Made by a program: the position numbers and the translations under genes. A DNA stretch of 64,000 nucleotides, from the NCBI GenBank assembly GCA_028554795.2, contig CM068841.1, forward strand, positions 25,229,308 to 25,293,307, given 5' to 3'. Origin of the DNA: Sinohyriopsis cumingii. Its lineage: Eukaryota > Mollusca > Bivalvia > Unionida > Unionidae. The notes below the pieces were generated by a model. That model ran no database searches and had not been told where the DNA came from. It saw only the letters and a list, made by a program, of their open reading frames with translations. Position 1 is the stretch's first letter; every line of letters begins with the position of its first letter. Shown here in pieces: positions 22,926-36,150 of this stretch.

Positions 22926-24815
22926 GCTACGTTAAAAATCTAATCACACCCATACAAAGTTATTGCCCCTTTTTTGTACTTACACCTGCAGACATGCAAT
23001 AGTAATACACTTACTACTCATTGATAATCAATCAATAACATCAGAATAATCCCCCCCCCCCCAATGCATGTGTGAGATAATGGGGAATAGGTGGTCTGTT
23101 TAAATAAGCAATTTGTACATTTCCCTAGTTGTATTTCCAACCTTGGCAGAGGCAAGACATAGGCATCGCTCATTTGTTCTATAGTGAGTGTCTTCAACAG
23201 GTACATTTAGGGTTTATCTTTTTCACCTGCAATTCAATTCCCACATTCTGAAGCTATTAATGTCATATATTTCCCTTTTTCATCTCCACACAGCCATAGT
23301 ATCCTTTTGCTCCTGATAAAAGTTTAAGGTAATTTGAGAATGATGAATAATTTGTTATTAAAGTCAAATCCTAGATTCAAGGTGATGGGGTGCGAGGCAA
23401 TGGTCTTATTTTTAAATTATACTTTTACCTACACACTGCCCACCTTTATATTGTATCAAATTTGTAACTTTTTCTTTTATATATAAAAATAGGTGGGGTT
23501 AAAGTACTGGAAGTTATTGGAACCAAATTTCAATTTGTCAAATAGATTCATAAATATTTTTTGCTCTGATTTATGGACCAAAAAAGACTATATGAACTGT
23601 ATTATTTTGAAATAAATTGATGGAAAAGAGAACAAATTACACTGGCTCCAAAAAAAATCCCAGTAACCCACTCCCAATCCCCTAAAATTACATGGTTGGC
23701 CCCTAATTTAATATGGAGTAACGTAGTTATTTAAACTTCCATGCATCCATATGCTCATATGGACATTCCAAATTTGTTTAAATGCAAACCCTACCAACAA
23801 TATTAAACTTGTAACCATCCAATATTATCACATGCACTTGACTGTGGAGTTCACTAATGATAACACACTTACCAATTAATTGGGTTATCATAGTACATCC
23901 CCACCCCCGAATCTAATGCTACTATATGAATGGTATTAATTTTGTTTTTAAAAAACAGTGGTGGGAATAAGGTCCTCACATTTTTGGATCAAAATTTAAA
24001 GTTGTCAAACAGATATTTCTTGCCCTGATATATAAAGAATTAAAATAATGGACTACATTTTATTATTTTGGAGAAGAAAAAGAAAAAAAAACAGACAAAA
24101 GAGATTTTTTTTTCAAATTCCAGGCTCAAAAAAGATTTTCAGACACACACTCCCCAATTTTTTTTGAGTGTAAACTTATTATTTAATCTTTCATGCATCT
24201 GTATTATGCTCATTGGACATTCCAGACATGTTTAGTGCAAGCCACCCACCCACCCCCATTAAATTTGCAGCCAGTGAATTTTACACTTTATGCAGGTAAA
24301 AAGTAGATTACTGGAATACAAATTATTACAGAAATTGTATTTTAAAAAATACCATTTACTTCATTTTCTTACTTTTGGACTGGGACTTTTTTTTTTACAA
24401 AGTATAATTATCATGATTGAGATAAAATCAAATATTTGGTATGGCTATTTCTATGCATGTGAAGATGACTTATAATATATTTTCAAGCCAAATCACCCAA
24501 ATTTAAATAGTGTCAAGTGTACATGTTTCAATAAATACATTGTTTCCTTAATTTGGCAAAATATACAGGAGTAGACAAATGATCATTAGTATGCATATTT
24601 CTAGGGAGACTGTGTCATTATAATTTCATGCCATAATAACCGTTTATATTTTTTCAATAATTAATTACTTCATCTAATCTCAATGTAGACAAAGACAACC
24701 TACACGATATATTTTCATGCCATAAAGAGAGATAGAGAAGATGTGAGTTTATGAAATCATGTAAAATTATTAGAACCTTAATTCGCCACTCCTCCAGAAA
24801 GAAAAACCTAAATTG

Positions 24816-24860
<45 letters not shown>

Positions 24861-25010
24861 TATGTGTGTGTAATTAGATAGCTAGTCTTTAAGTTCTGTC
24901 ATAGTATATTCCCATTAATGCTTATATAATTTACATTTTATGACATTATCTCCTCCTTCTGAGTAACACACATTTTTTAAACGATTTTTCTATTATATTT
25001 AAGGCTGTCT
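22926..25010. other. AT-rich DNA between transposon relics, no gene seen
   Basis: No coding signal was recognised. The stretch shows a poly(C) run near 23050 and an AC microsatellite at 24817. Two loosely similar blocks (about 23490-23760 and 23960-24250), both with words like accaaatttcaatttgtcaaatagat and catgcatc...atgctcat, suggest an old duplication. Confidence 0.4.
24817..24858. repeat. (AC)n(AT)n microsatellite
   Basis: About 33 bases of AC are followed by a short AT run. Confidence 0.95.
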
Positions 25011-27635
25011 GAGAATCTCATGATTGACAGAAACAGAAACACAAGCCCTGATGACATTATTTCTAGGCTGAAGGAGGATATTCCAGCTTCCAAGGATGTG
25101 GGCAATCCAGCAATGTTGACTTACATAATCATGAAAATATTTCCAAATGTGAAGAAGCCTTTTGTGAGAGTTAACAGCATACAGCATACAGATAAGGAGC
25201 ATACAAGTGTTAAAAGTCAGCCTATTCCATCTGAAGCAATGCATACCATGAAGCCATCAGAATGGTTTCTGCTTGACAGATCTGAAAGTGTTTGAAAGCT
25301 TGGTTGTATGTCAAAGGAGACTTTTGATGGTAACCCAATGATGATAGAAATCAGCATCAGTAAGGCTGGTGTCGTACAATTGTCTGTAGCTGGAAAATTC
25401 ATAGACCTTTCTTAGTTCTACATCAGTTCAAAGCTGGTATTCAATGCAAACTCAATAAATGTTTTGTTTCATTGTCTCAAATTTATTTCTGTATTTCACT
25501 GATACCATGACAAGAATAAGTCATTTATATTTTTCAATGATAAATATGTGAAAGAGGTATGCATAGTGCAGAAGATACTGAACCAAAAAGTGTAATCAGG
25601 CATATCAATTGCTACAATGTAGTTCCTATAGGCAATGTATCTCATACATGTCAGAGGTGAAGTAGTGCAATGTGTAAAAGCCGAAGTAATCAAAGAATGA
25701 AACAGAAGGAATCAGTACATGCCTAACAGTTGTGTCAGGGTAAAGAAATGAAAATCCTTTGCCTGGATGCAATGATTTTGAAGAGATAAAATCAGTTTTC
25801 AGAAATATTTCACCAAATCTGACTGAAAATCAGCGTACACTCTTTTGTGTTCACAAAGCATAGCCTCCAATCTACAAAATAGTAAAGGTATGAGATGGCC
25901 AAGGGAAGTGATTTGTACAACAGAAACCCCTCAGCTTACATAGATGTTACTAAAAATGGTTGGTTACATCTCCCATCTGAGCAGTTACTATCACTATATA
26001 AAAATACAGTATGTCATTGTCCTGGAATAATACCACAAATGATGGAATGGATGTTGAAATGAGGCACAAAGACAAACTTTGACACAATAGTTTTTTTTGA
26101 GGTTTAATCTTGCATGAAATGTCAATTCAAGAAGAAATATAAATTGTTCATTATAAATCTGGTAGCTCATTGGTTGGTCTAAGTGATTCTGCTCAAGAGA
26201 TAAAGATGATGCATGCAGCCAACATTGGTAAAGTAGAAAGCAAAATGGTCAACGATGTGTTGCAATACATCTTTCACGGTATAACTGGTTTCAGATGGCC
26301 AATTATCAATTATCCAAATACACAGGCATCACCAGGTAATCTCTTTATTACAACATGGAAATGTGTTGATGCCCTTTATGAATATGGTTTTAAGTCAATA
26401 TATGCCTGCATGGATGGGTCAATCAATAACCGTGCATTTTAAACATGCACTTTCTTCATGAAAATCCCAAGGAGACAAAGATGGTTGCCAAACACTACAG
26501 AAATTCAATGAGAGAAATTATCTTCAGGATGGACCCATGCCATTTACTCAAGAAGATTAGGAACAGTATTCTAAGTAGTGGTTTTGAGGACTTCTCACTG
26601 TAGATGGCTTCTTTATCATCTGAAAGATGTGGGTAGATGCTTATACATGGGACCACTGCACACACCCTTTCCCTGTTCATCAGAAGCTTTCTGATGAGCA
26701 TGTTTTTCCAAATGATGTTCATAGGATGGGAAACAAACTTGCTGTTGAAGCTCTAACCAGGACATGATGAATCAAGAAAGTCTGCCTGAGCCAGCACAGA
26801 AGGAACTAACAGCAGCACTTAATCTTCTGCAGCATACAAGTTTTTTAGTTTCCTTCTTCAGTGATAGCCGACCTGTAAAAGATATAATTGTGTGCGTGTG
26901 ACTTTGAGTTTTAACGTAGCTGTAACATATTGCTATGATGTCTGCAGTGTGGCAGTTTATATTGATGTCTAGCACTAGGGCATCATGCTGCATTCATGTA
27001 GCATCATTTCCCACCCAGTCATATTATCCTGACACCATTCCGACCAATCCTAACACTAAAGTCATAATGCTGAGCACCAAGTGAGGCAGCTGTTAGTACC
27101 ATTTTTGTGAGTTTTTGGTATGCCTCGGCCAGGGATCAAACCAACGACCTCCTGCATCCGAAGCAGACGCTCTAACCACTAGACAACCAGAGCGGTTTAA
27201 AAAAGAAAAGATATAATGGATGAAAGGCTAAGAAGACTTACTTTAGCATATGACTTGTTCAAGTCCTGGGAGAGACAAGTTGCCAATTCTGACAGTGTCA
27301 GTAAGAGATATAAGACTCTAATGACAATGGAAACAAGAGAGGATCTTGATTTCATGTATCATGGCTTCATGTCATTAAAAAAGTTGTGTGTGTCAAAAAT
27401 AGGTCAAAGCATTGTTCCTTCCAGAATCAACAGTGACATTGTTGAAAATGTGTTCTGCCAGCAGAGGTCTTTGTATTATGGTGCTGCTACTAACCCAACA
27501 TAAAATTCCTATCGTACAGTAATAAATTCCATAGTGCTAGGACAAGCATCAATTTCATGCAAATCAAATTCTAGTAAAATGCATGCTGAACCTTATGCAG
27601 CTGCAAGGTCAGCTAAACTGTCCAAAATATGCTGA
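25011..27635 (+). pseudogene. P-element/THAP9-like transposase relic
   Basis: Scattered coding pieces in one orientation carry successive words of this DDE transposase group. They are ITGFRWPIINYPNTQ...ACMDGSINNRAF (26270-26440), then RMDPCHLLKKIRNSILSSG (26525-26580), then MGNKLAVEALTRT (about 26730). The last are KDIMDERLRRLTLAYDLFKSW (27207-27270) and DIVENVFCQQRSLYYGAATNPT...RTVINSIVLGQ (27440-27550). The order fits P-superfamily/THAP9-like transposases. Frame changes (for example after NRAF at 26440) and stops (after GAATNPT near 27500) show decay. A SINE interrupts it at 26889-27205. The pieces at 25020-25400 may be an upstream part, with less certainty. Confidence 0.6.
26889..27205 (-). 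mobile_element. tRNA-derived SINE, copy 3, with 12-bp target duplication
   Basis: This is a reverse-oriented copy of the same SINE family, with the B box as ggatcaaacc near 27132. It is flanked by exact 12-base direct repeats AAAAGATATAAT at 26877-26888 and 27206-27217. Without the insert the transposase sequence reads continuously across one copy of the target site. Confidence 0.9.
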
Positions 27636-28934
27636 GTCATTGCTATTATTTCTGTACATGTAATTGGATCATTGAATGAATAGAGAAATGATTTACTGAA
27701 GGGGATTCAATGCAGTGTTCTTCAAATGATGTAGATACAGATATGAAATACCATCAAGATCCCAAGGAATGCTAAGATTTATTTAAAAAAAAGAGCAACA
27801 AACAAAATGCACTGGGCAAGTTTAAATCCATCATGAAAATTATTCAAAGGAAAATATGACCAACCAAAATGCTGTTTTAGAGGTCATGCAAATAAAAAAA
27901 AATGGCATATTACTTGAAAAAGGAACTCTAATTCGATTCCAGGGGAACACATTGCAGCTACTTTTCAGTTTAAAAGCCAATCATGCATGTGATACCTGGG
28001 AAACATGGAAAAAAAATACTTTTTCTACTACATGAGGCAACATCTATCTGAGAAAAAAACAAACAGAATACATTCATTTTTATTATATTATTGCTAGTGC
28101 AAGCTTGATAAAGGAGAGCTATGTTACAGAAGTTATTACTTATCATAGGAAAAGTTAGTACAGAAACATTGTCATCCCGAAAAGGGACTATTGATGACAA
28201 GAATATTCAGGTTATATATAAAGGTAAATAATTTTGGTGATATACTAACTGTTGGCATGGAAACATGTAATATTTTTCTTATTGAATTCAACTTTGTTGC
28301 TCAAGCTACTGTACTCTCCCAGCAGAATATGTCGAAGAGGTGGGAAAACGGTGAGGATTGATTTTGGATTGTTTCAGTAATTTTAAAATTGTGTTTATGT
28401 TAAAAAAAACAACATATAATTTTTATTTATTTAAAAAAATGTACAAGCCTTCGAAAGTGATCATTACTTATCAAACAACCTTAATTTAATGCATTTTACC
28501 TCTGACTTTTGTGTGCTGTTATAATATACAATTTCATTTCTTTACAGTTTTCATAGTAAATATTTTTTCCTTTCATATTGATTTTCTTAAAGCAAAGTAA
28601 ATGTTTAATTATTTGGCCCCTTCCATATTAATGTGTTTTTTAATAATTTCTCTTTAGAATATTTTATACTAATTTAAAAACTGTGTAAATAATCTGGATT
28701 ATACAGTAATAGTAACATCTGATATAAGACAAATATAAACATTAATACAAAAATTAACTTTATAACTTTTATTTGATAATTAATAGGTGTACATATTTAG
28801 TGGGTTCTGTATCATTACACCCACCCCAATATAATAAAATAAAATATATCAACATACCATAAGTAGTTGGATTCCATTTCAATGTCCTATCAGCACTATA
28901 TATACTGTATCCAAATTATCATCATAGCACTGAC
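27636..28934. other. AT-rich DNA, no gene seen
   Basis: No convincing coding or RNA gene was found. Short open frames such as that at 27970-28200 have no recognisable domain. Confidence 0.4.
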
Positions 28935-29550
28935 CTATCATCATACTACTGGCTAACTCAATACAGGTAGAGTGTCCAATTAAACTCCATGTTCACAATA
29001 TGTAGTCTTTCATCATACTAAAATGGTTTAATGAATACAAGTAGACTGTCATCTTAAATTTTGATGTTCACAATTTATAGTCATTCATCATACTTTTTGC
29101 TAGCTCAATACACTGGCAGGTAAATTATCATTGTAAACATCATGTTCTCAACACAATGTCATTTACGATACCAGTGGTTTAATGAATACAGGTAGATTGT
29201 TATCTTAAACTTCATGTTCACAATATGTAGTCATTCATCATACAACGGGCTTGGTGAATACAGGTAGATTGTTATCTTAAACTTCATGTTCACAATATTG
29301 TATGTAGTCATTCATCATACTACTGGCTTGCTGAATACAGGTAGATTGTTATCTTAAACTTCATGTTCACAATATGTAGTCATTCATCATACTACTGGCT
29401 TGATGAATACTGGTAGATTGTCATCTTAAACTCCATGTTAACAATAAGTAGTCTTTCTTCATACTACTGGCTTAATGAATACAGGTAGATTGTTATCTTA
29501 AACTTCATGTTCACAATACGTAGCCATTCATCATACTACTTGCTACTATC
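28935..29550. repeat. Tandem repeat, about 72-bp unit, about eight copies
   Basis: The unit runs catactactggcttgatgaa - tacaggtagattgttatctt - aaacttcatgttcacaatat - gtagtcattcat. Middle copies agree closely; the first three copies and the last are more diverged. No coding function is apparent. Confidence 0.85.
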
Positions 29551-30143
29551 TTGTCATTTAAATATGTCATACCCAAATAAGACAAATTTATTGGAAAATA
29601 TATCTATATTTTTGTTATTTTCCTGAGATAGTGCAGTAGGGAGTGAACATATTTCTTCCTTGTGACAGTGGGTGTCATTCTGACAACCTACTACACAAAT
29701 GGGAGAGATATGCCCATCTGTTTTTGTATCACTCTGTAATCTTTTTCTTTCTCAATCTCATTTAATCTTGGTCATATACCATGCATTTCTGGATTGTTAC
29801 TTTTGAAAGGTAATGTCATTCTTCTATCTTTTGTTCGTGTACAATTGTTAATATTTGTAAAACATCACTAGATTATTTGCATTACCCAAACACCAAAACA
29901 GCTTATATATCTCAGTACATTAAGTCAATTCGCAATCTCGTCTTATAAAGTATATGAGAAGATACTATAAAGAAATGTATGAGCCAGGCAACCTTGCCCT
30001 ATTCAATATGGTATACTTGAGTGAGATTATAATGGTGGAAAGGACAGAAAAATGAATTGTCATGGTCAAATAATGTAAAAGGAATAAAGACAAAATTGAG
30101 GACAAGAGGCTACATTTTTGTGAAGCCATCCTTGTAATTATTT
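29551..30143. other. No feature seen
   Basis: This is AT-rich single-copy-looking sequence between the 72-bp repeat and a SINE. Confidence 0.4.
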
Positions 30144-30154
30144 ACAAATTAAAA

Positions 30155-30391
30155 CTGGGGCCCTCAGTGGTCTAAAGTGCTCTCTGTTATGGATCACTGC
30201 CATCTTACCTCTGTCTGCGCTGGTTCGAGTCTTGGATTCAGCCAATGTGGGTATGTGAGAAATCTTGCCAGTAGCTTCTCATGGGTCAGTGGTTCTTTCC
30301 AGGGTTTTCCCCAGGTTCTTCCTCCACCATTAATACTGGCAACCATGTATAGCCTATCGTATGCTGAAAAATGGCATTAAACCCCACAACA
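30155..30391 (+). mobile_element. Second-family tRNA-derived SINE with 11-bp target duplication
   Basis: A tRNA-like head (GGCCCTCAGTGGTCTAAAG as A box, GGTTCGAGTCTT as B box near 30223) is followed by a body ending aatggcattaaaccccacaa. Exact 11-base direct repeats ACAAATTAAAA flank it (30144-30154 and 30392-30402). The body differs from the other SINEs, so it belongs to a second family. Confidence 0.85.
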
Positions 30392-30762
30392 ACAAATTAA
30401 AATACAAACTTGAACAATGAGCTTTAATATACAAAACCCTAATTTGGGAGGTTAACGATGAAGCAACATTGATATTACCAATATGTATGGTTTGGGCAGA
30501 CTGACATAATAAGACGTACAACAAATGATTTTGCTCTGACGAGTTGCAGCTAAGATAGATTCAATTACCGGTATGCTTTTGTTATGAGGTATAGTAATCA
30601 AATAAATCAGTGAGTTGCAAAAGGCTGAATTGTGCACGTGGAACAAAACAAATGCCATATTTGATTTGTTTATTACAGGGTCGATTTCAAACTTGATAGC
30701 AGTATCCATAACACTTAGCTTTAAAAATCCACATAGATACATCTATGCTTTATTGTACCATC

Positions 30763-30965
30763 TATACTTGCTTATAAGTTAAGTCAATCTGCAAACAAAA
30801 AAGATCCTGATCTGCTGTAGCATTATATGCCTGCAGATCAGGGTTGATGTGGTTCTACTTACTACTTCTAACAAACTGCAAAGACCCAGATCTGCCTGCA
30901 TATTATGTGATGGCATATCTGGGTCAGTGAAGTTAGCATTTGGGCTCATCTTATAAGCAAGTATA
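30763..30965. mobile_element. MITE with 16-bp inverted ends and two internal hairpins
   Basis: The ends TATACTTGCTTATAAG and CTTATAAGCAAGTATA are perfect inverted repeats. Inside are two further hairpins: GATCCTGATCTGC with GCAGATCAGGG, and GACCCAGATCTGC with GCATATCTGGGTC. The two stems are related to each other, so the element looks like an internally duplicated foldback. No coding capacity; superfamily not assigned. Confidence 0.75.
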
Positions 30966-33900
30966 TGCAGTAATTTTCATAAATATTCCAAAACAGTTAA
31001 AAACAGTTGTATAACCATCTTAACTGATGTTATCTTTGTTATTGGGAGCAAATCTAGAGACTTGAAACAAGGCAATTGTTACCATCACTGATCTAGATGC
31101 TCCTATGAAATCCGAAATCTGAATAATTAGAATATATGATGTAATAATTTAAACACAAATTTACCTATGATGTGGAAAACCATGTTCATTGCAGATAATG
31201 TTGTGTTATATATTATTGGAAACATAAATATAGAAGTACAAAATGCTGAAAACATGAGTTGGAGATGTGAAAACTAAATCTGCCCTAAAAAACTTTCCTT
31301 TATTATTTTATCATGATAAGACAACCTGATATTATTCCTGATCAGTTTTAAAGGTGTGAAATAAGAAAATCATTACATTCACCATTCTATACTCTGGTGC
31401 AGGATTTCAAATAAAAAATGGACTAATCTACAATGAATTAAAATGGGTACAAACTATAAGAAACTTAAGTGCAAAACAATATTTAAGACATACAAAATCT
31501 TGTCTTATTGAAAAGAAGTCTGAATCAAGGTGTGCCAAATAAAGAATAATATGACAACAGCCAAGAAACTTTGGAAATAGGAATGGCAAAACCTTTGTAG
31601 ACTTTGAAACATTATAACGGCATTCCAAAATCCTACACAGCCAATATCTTGCCACTACTGGACTTGGATGTATGTCATCCAATAGCAGAATAGAACTGAA
31701 TGAATACCAACATTAATGCAGTTTCATCTGACTTTTTGAACAATCATTTCCTTTTCCAGATTCTCACTAGGTCCAATAAATAAATGTGTTAAACATAGTG
31801 GGAATTTCAAGGAGTCCAAATTAAATTAAGGGATACTTTCCAAAAAGCATTAGTAGCCAATACTTTTATTGTACTTTGATCAAAATCTGAAATGGTTATG
31901 TGCAAAAGGAGAATGTCAGAATTGACATCTGTTTTGTTTTTGTTGCTACATCACATGTTCCAAGCCAAAATAATACCATTTCATTAAATTAGTGTACATT
32001 TTGGCAAGATTCTCAAGACTCTGAGGAAATCAATTCCTTGTTGTCACGTTCTCCAGCTTTGGTCAACCTATGTAATTCTTTTGGAACTGATACCTAAAAT
32101 GTTTAACTGAGATTTCAGTTATCTTCCTATCTTCCACTTCTATTTGAGGCTATAACCAAACTGGCATCACTGTTAACTGTACATAACCCTTTTTAACAAG
32201 GTATATTTTCTACTTTATGGTTTCATAAAACATTATTCATAAGTGTTCAATATACAGGTTCATTGTAAAAACAGATCCAGTTGTAACACATGACTGCAAG
32301 ACAGTATGTCTGAAGAGTGAAAAAACCAGTCAAACCATTCATCAAGCAAGTCATACTGGATCCACAACTCACCCCCTGCATAATAACATTTACATTAAGA
32401 GCAAACTGAATGATCAGTGTTACTTTGTCATATTTTTCCATTTTCTCTTTTCCTTTACCCTTTCCTTTCCATTTTCCTTTTCTCACTCTAGTTCTTTTTT
32501 CTGTGTACATGGTTGACTTTTGCTACAACTGGAAGTGTCTTGATTACTACTAGCTTTCGAAGGACTGGCAACAAGATTATTCTGTACTAAACAATATGGC
32601 ATCAGCATAAATTCATTCAAAGCAGATACTGTATTACATTACATAGTTTATTAACTAGACCACTCTTCAATACATTTCCTGCTTCTATGCCATAGGCTAC
32701 CTTGCAAAATCAGATCCGATTTCAAGAGCTACTAAATACTAAAGCCTTCAGATCGTAAATCTGTGATTTCAGTTTTAAGTGAAAATACAGTTTATTTTTG
32801 ACAGATCTTCGACAGTACATTTCATGTCCAAAGCTAATGCATCACTACTGTGTTTGTGCTTTAATCTCATGACCACTCTCTTTCTCAAAGTGTCTAATTT
32901 CAATTTTCCAAGACTGGAAATGGTGTCTTTTCTGAATTGACTGTCACCTATTCTACTGCAACAACCTTTCAAATCTTCATATAGATCTCTGATACATGAG
33001 GCAATCATGGTGTTGTCACTTGTACAACACTCATACTGGGATCAAACTTTATGTACAGCAACTTCCAATATTCAGATAGTGTCTCATCCTTAAGTATGCA
33101 AGTCTTACAATACTGTAAACTCCCTGCACCATGCCAATGTAATGCATCTACATGCTGATACTGCCTCCTTTTATCATCAACTTGCAAGAAAAAATTAAAT
33201 ATAGAGTCCTTGATGTTAATTAGACCATGGTTGATATTAATGTCTTCTCTGTATCTCGTGCAAGGACTGTTTATACTTGTCATTGTTTTCCAAATCAACA
33301 GTTGAAGTTTTATGTTGGTCTAACATGTTTACTTGTATTATTGTAAGAAACACTGCCTGACCAAGTTAATTTATTTCGTTTTTGTTCAAGCTGTTCTTTC
33401 CTTTCTTCATATTATGGTATCTACTCTGCAGTATATCTACCTGCAATATACCTTAATTTTCCATGTCCTGGCTCTGATACAAGTATGGAAGGTGAATGTG
33501 CAACTTGTGTGGTACTGAAAATGTCAGTAGTATTTTTGTCCAAAACAATTTCACAAATTCTGTCAAAAATCTTTCCAAATGCAACCAAAAAGTATCATCA
33601 TTTAGCACAGAATTCAAGAAATTTTTAAGAAATTGGATGCATTCCTGAGTCACTGAAAACTGGTAAACTTCAGAATAATATTTAGTCCATGTTTTTTAAT
33701 CTGGTTTTCTGATCTCTATATTACCACAAACTTTATTAAAGATACTTTGAATTTTTTGGTACGATATCTACAAAAAATGTATTTAACTCTTGCCATGGCT
33801 TTTTGAAGATTTCTGTTAGTGCTACTTTTAATCTCATTTGCTCTGGTTTTATTGTATTATCTGGGATAAGTTATTTCATTGTTGTATGGTCAACATGATG

Positions 33901-34165
33901 TTCTAAAATGTCAGAGTCAACTGTGATTAACCAACATTCTTGGTCACTACATGAAGCAGGCATGTCTACCCCAACAGACAACATTTCATCAACTTTTAAA
34001 ATTACTCCATTAGAAAAGCTGGAGTTATCAGAATCAGACACTGTTTCATAATCAAAGTCAACACTGAGGTTTAATAAAGAAACAGAATGTCTACATTATT
34101 TTAAACTTGAATCAACTGTACAAAACTTTTATTGTAGAATTCATACATGCATGAGCTATGTGGAA
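30966..34165. other. AT-rich stretch with weak minus-strand coding-like pieces
   Basis: Most of this 3.2 kb shows no recognisable feature. Several minus-strand open stretches (31428-31682, 32775-33298, 33453-33653) have more protein-like composition than their surroundings. They lie downstream of the helicase relic on the same strand and could be later exons or parts of the same dead element. None was identified. Confidence 0.35.
32775..33298 (-). pseudogene. Unrecognised coding-like relic
   Basis: Two minus-strand open stretches overlap at 33005-33008. The first reads ...QHVDALHWHGAGSLQYCKTCIL...; the second is rich in charged helices (RDLYEDLKGC...TLRKRVVMRLKHK). Composition is protein-like, but no family is recognised. 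They may derive from the same dead element as the helicase relic upstream. Confidence 0.3.
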
Positions 34166-35320
34166 TCACACAGAGTTGGAACTGAAACTGATAACCCTTA
34201 GTCTCTTTTTATTTCTGGTCCTCCCCATTGCCCCACCTAAATGACCTGGTGCAAAAATATTTGATGCATCAACTTCAACTATGTGTAAAGACAATCCTTG
34301 TGCCTTGTGAATGGTAATGCTGAAAGACAGAATGAATGGAATCTGATGCCTTGTGGCTATAATCTTTTCATCAACAGTACAATTTTCTCTTCCCAAGTGA
34401 AGTAAATTATTTTCAAAATCAACTGTTACAGAGTCTTTCTTCATTACCTAAACCTTTCCCTGTAAACCATTTACTAGTGCTGAGTTTAAGTTTTTGACCA
34501 GCATAACTAGACAGCCAATTTTCAAGTGTAACACTTTTTGGAAAACACAACTTCTTGCACTGATTATTGTTACCCTAGTCTATTGACTGATAACACATCC
34601 ATTTTCATAAGTTTGCATGCATTCTACATTTCACAATCAAAGTTCCATCCAAAAGTCTTATTGGGTTATCTCCAGGAAGGAGAGGTCTCTGCAGCCTCAA
34701 GATCAAGCTTTAGGTATCTTCAGGGATATCTCCCTTTGAAACATTGATAGCCTTTATAAAATCTAACTCATCTTGTCTTATGACCTTATCAAGGACAATT
34801 TTATGCCCAAATACCATTGTAAAAATGGTGGATTTTGAAACGATATTCACCTGATTCACATGTCAATGGGTCCGGTACAGGCAGAAGCTAAAAAAAAGTC
34901 TCCACTTGCAATAACCTGTATACCTCTAAAATATAAATCTGAATGTTTAATCATTTTACATACATGTTCAATCTGTTCAAAAAGTTTCAGTGAAAGCATA
35001 GAAATTTAATCAATTATCAAACAGTCTGCTTTCAAATATTTTTTTTTTTATATGAATCAAAATGTTTATCAGTAAAAAATTTTCTACATAGTTTATCATT
35101 GTCATGTCTCCTATCACCAATCCCAGAATGCACTGTGCATCCTTTCACATTTAGTACTGCAATGTCTGTTGTGCCAGTTACACCAACATTTTTATCTCCT
35201 GCTGACAATTTCTTTTGTATTTCCTTAGCGACAAATTTTTTGCCTGTCCCGCTTTGACCTAACAAAATGATAGTGAGGCCCTCAACAGCCTTTTCAACAG
35301 CAATAACTGTGCTTTATTCA
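34166..35320 (-). pseudogene. PIF1-like helicase relic
   Basis: On the minus strand the start region carries a Walker A-like site (LLGQSGTGKKFVAKEI) followed by GVTGTTDIAVLNVKGCTVHSGIG, which matches the Q-x-G-x-GKS and TGxAA...T-x-HS order of PIF1 helicases. About 700 bases further on comes IPFILSFSITIHKAQGLSLHIVEVD and a GAMGRTRNKKRLRVISF end, which matches the C-terminal motifs. The middle is degraded by frame changes and stops. Spacing fits a PIF1 core of about 400 residues. Such helicases occur in Helitrons and other mobile elements in molluscs; no Rep/HUH domain was seen here, so the parent element is unknown. Confidence 0.75.
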
Positions 35321-35489
35321 TTTTACATTCAAAATACACATACATTGCTTAAACAAGTGAAGTTTGCCAAAATAAAATAGCTTCATTTACAAGGAGTAAA
35401 TTGTTACATAACCAAATCCAATCACCTACCTCACATGGTTGGTTAAGTGCAGTTAGCTCTACAGGTCATAACATGTATACATTTTGAAT

Positions 35490-35788
35490 AAAATTTTGTG
35501 TATTGACAGGTAAACTAGTGACATATAATTGCATAAGAATTAACCAAGTTAATCCATTTGTTTCCTTGACAATGTAAATAGGATATGAGAGTCGGTTTTG
35601 TGTTGGGTATGCAAATTAGTGACAAATAACTACACAAGAACTAACCAATCCTTGAATTTTCTTGGCAGTCTAAATCCTATACAAGATTCAATTTTGTGTT
35701 TGAGTAAGCAAAGTAGTGACAAATAATTACACAAGAATTAACCAATTTAATCCTTTTGTTTTCTTGACAGTGTAAATCAAATATGATT
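35490..35788. repeat. Three-copy tandem repeat, about 97-bp unit
   Basis: Three copies of a unit with agtgacaaataattacacaa, gaattaaccaatttaatcc and ttcttgacagtgtaaatc start near 35505, 35603 and 35698. They are diverged and have no coding role visible. Confidence 0.7.
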
Positions 35789-35793
35789 GATAG

Positions 35794-36114
35794 CAGAGCC
35801 GTTGCCAGACTATCTGGCGCCCTAGGCAAGGTTAGATTCTGGCGCTCCCCCTCCCCCCCAAGAAAAATATCCATTTGAAAATTTATAAACAATAAAAAAA
35901 TTTTTTAAAAATTTCAACATCTGAGCACAGACCAAGGGTAATTTTTTTTTTGCTCAAATGTCCGGACACCTCCAAAAAAGCACTACTTGATACCCGATTA
36001 TTTGTCCCTGTATGAAAGAAACCAGGATAAAAAACGACCCTCAATAAAACTTAAATTTTTTAATTTATTTTTCAAAACTGTTGTCGATTTGGAGAAATGC
36101 GCCCCTGAAATCAG

Positions 36115-36150
<36 letters not shown>

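Noticed and set aside
28935-29550. CRISPR-like array
   Set aside because: The repeat is a plain 72-bp tandem array without unique spacers and the DNA is eukaryotic.
30177-30380. Open frame of 67 residues
   Set aside because: It lies entirely within the SINE at 30155-30391.
34166-35320. Helitron as parent of the PIF1-like relic
   Set aside because: No Rep/HUH motif or Helitron-type end was found, so the parent element is left open.
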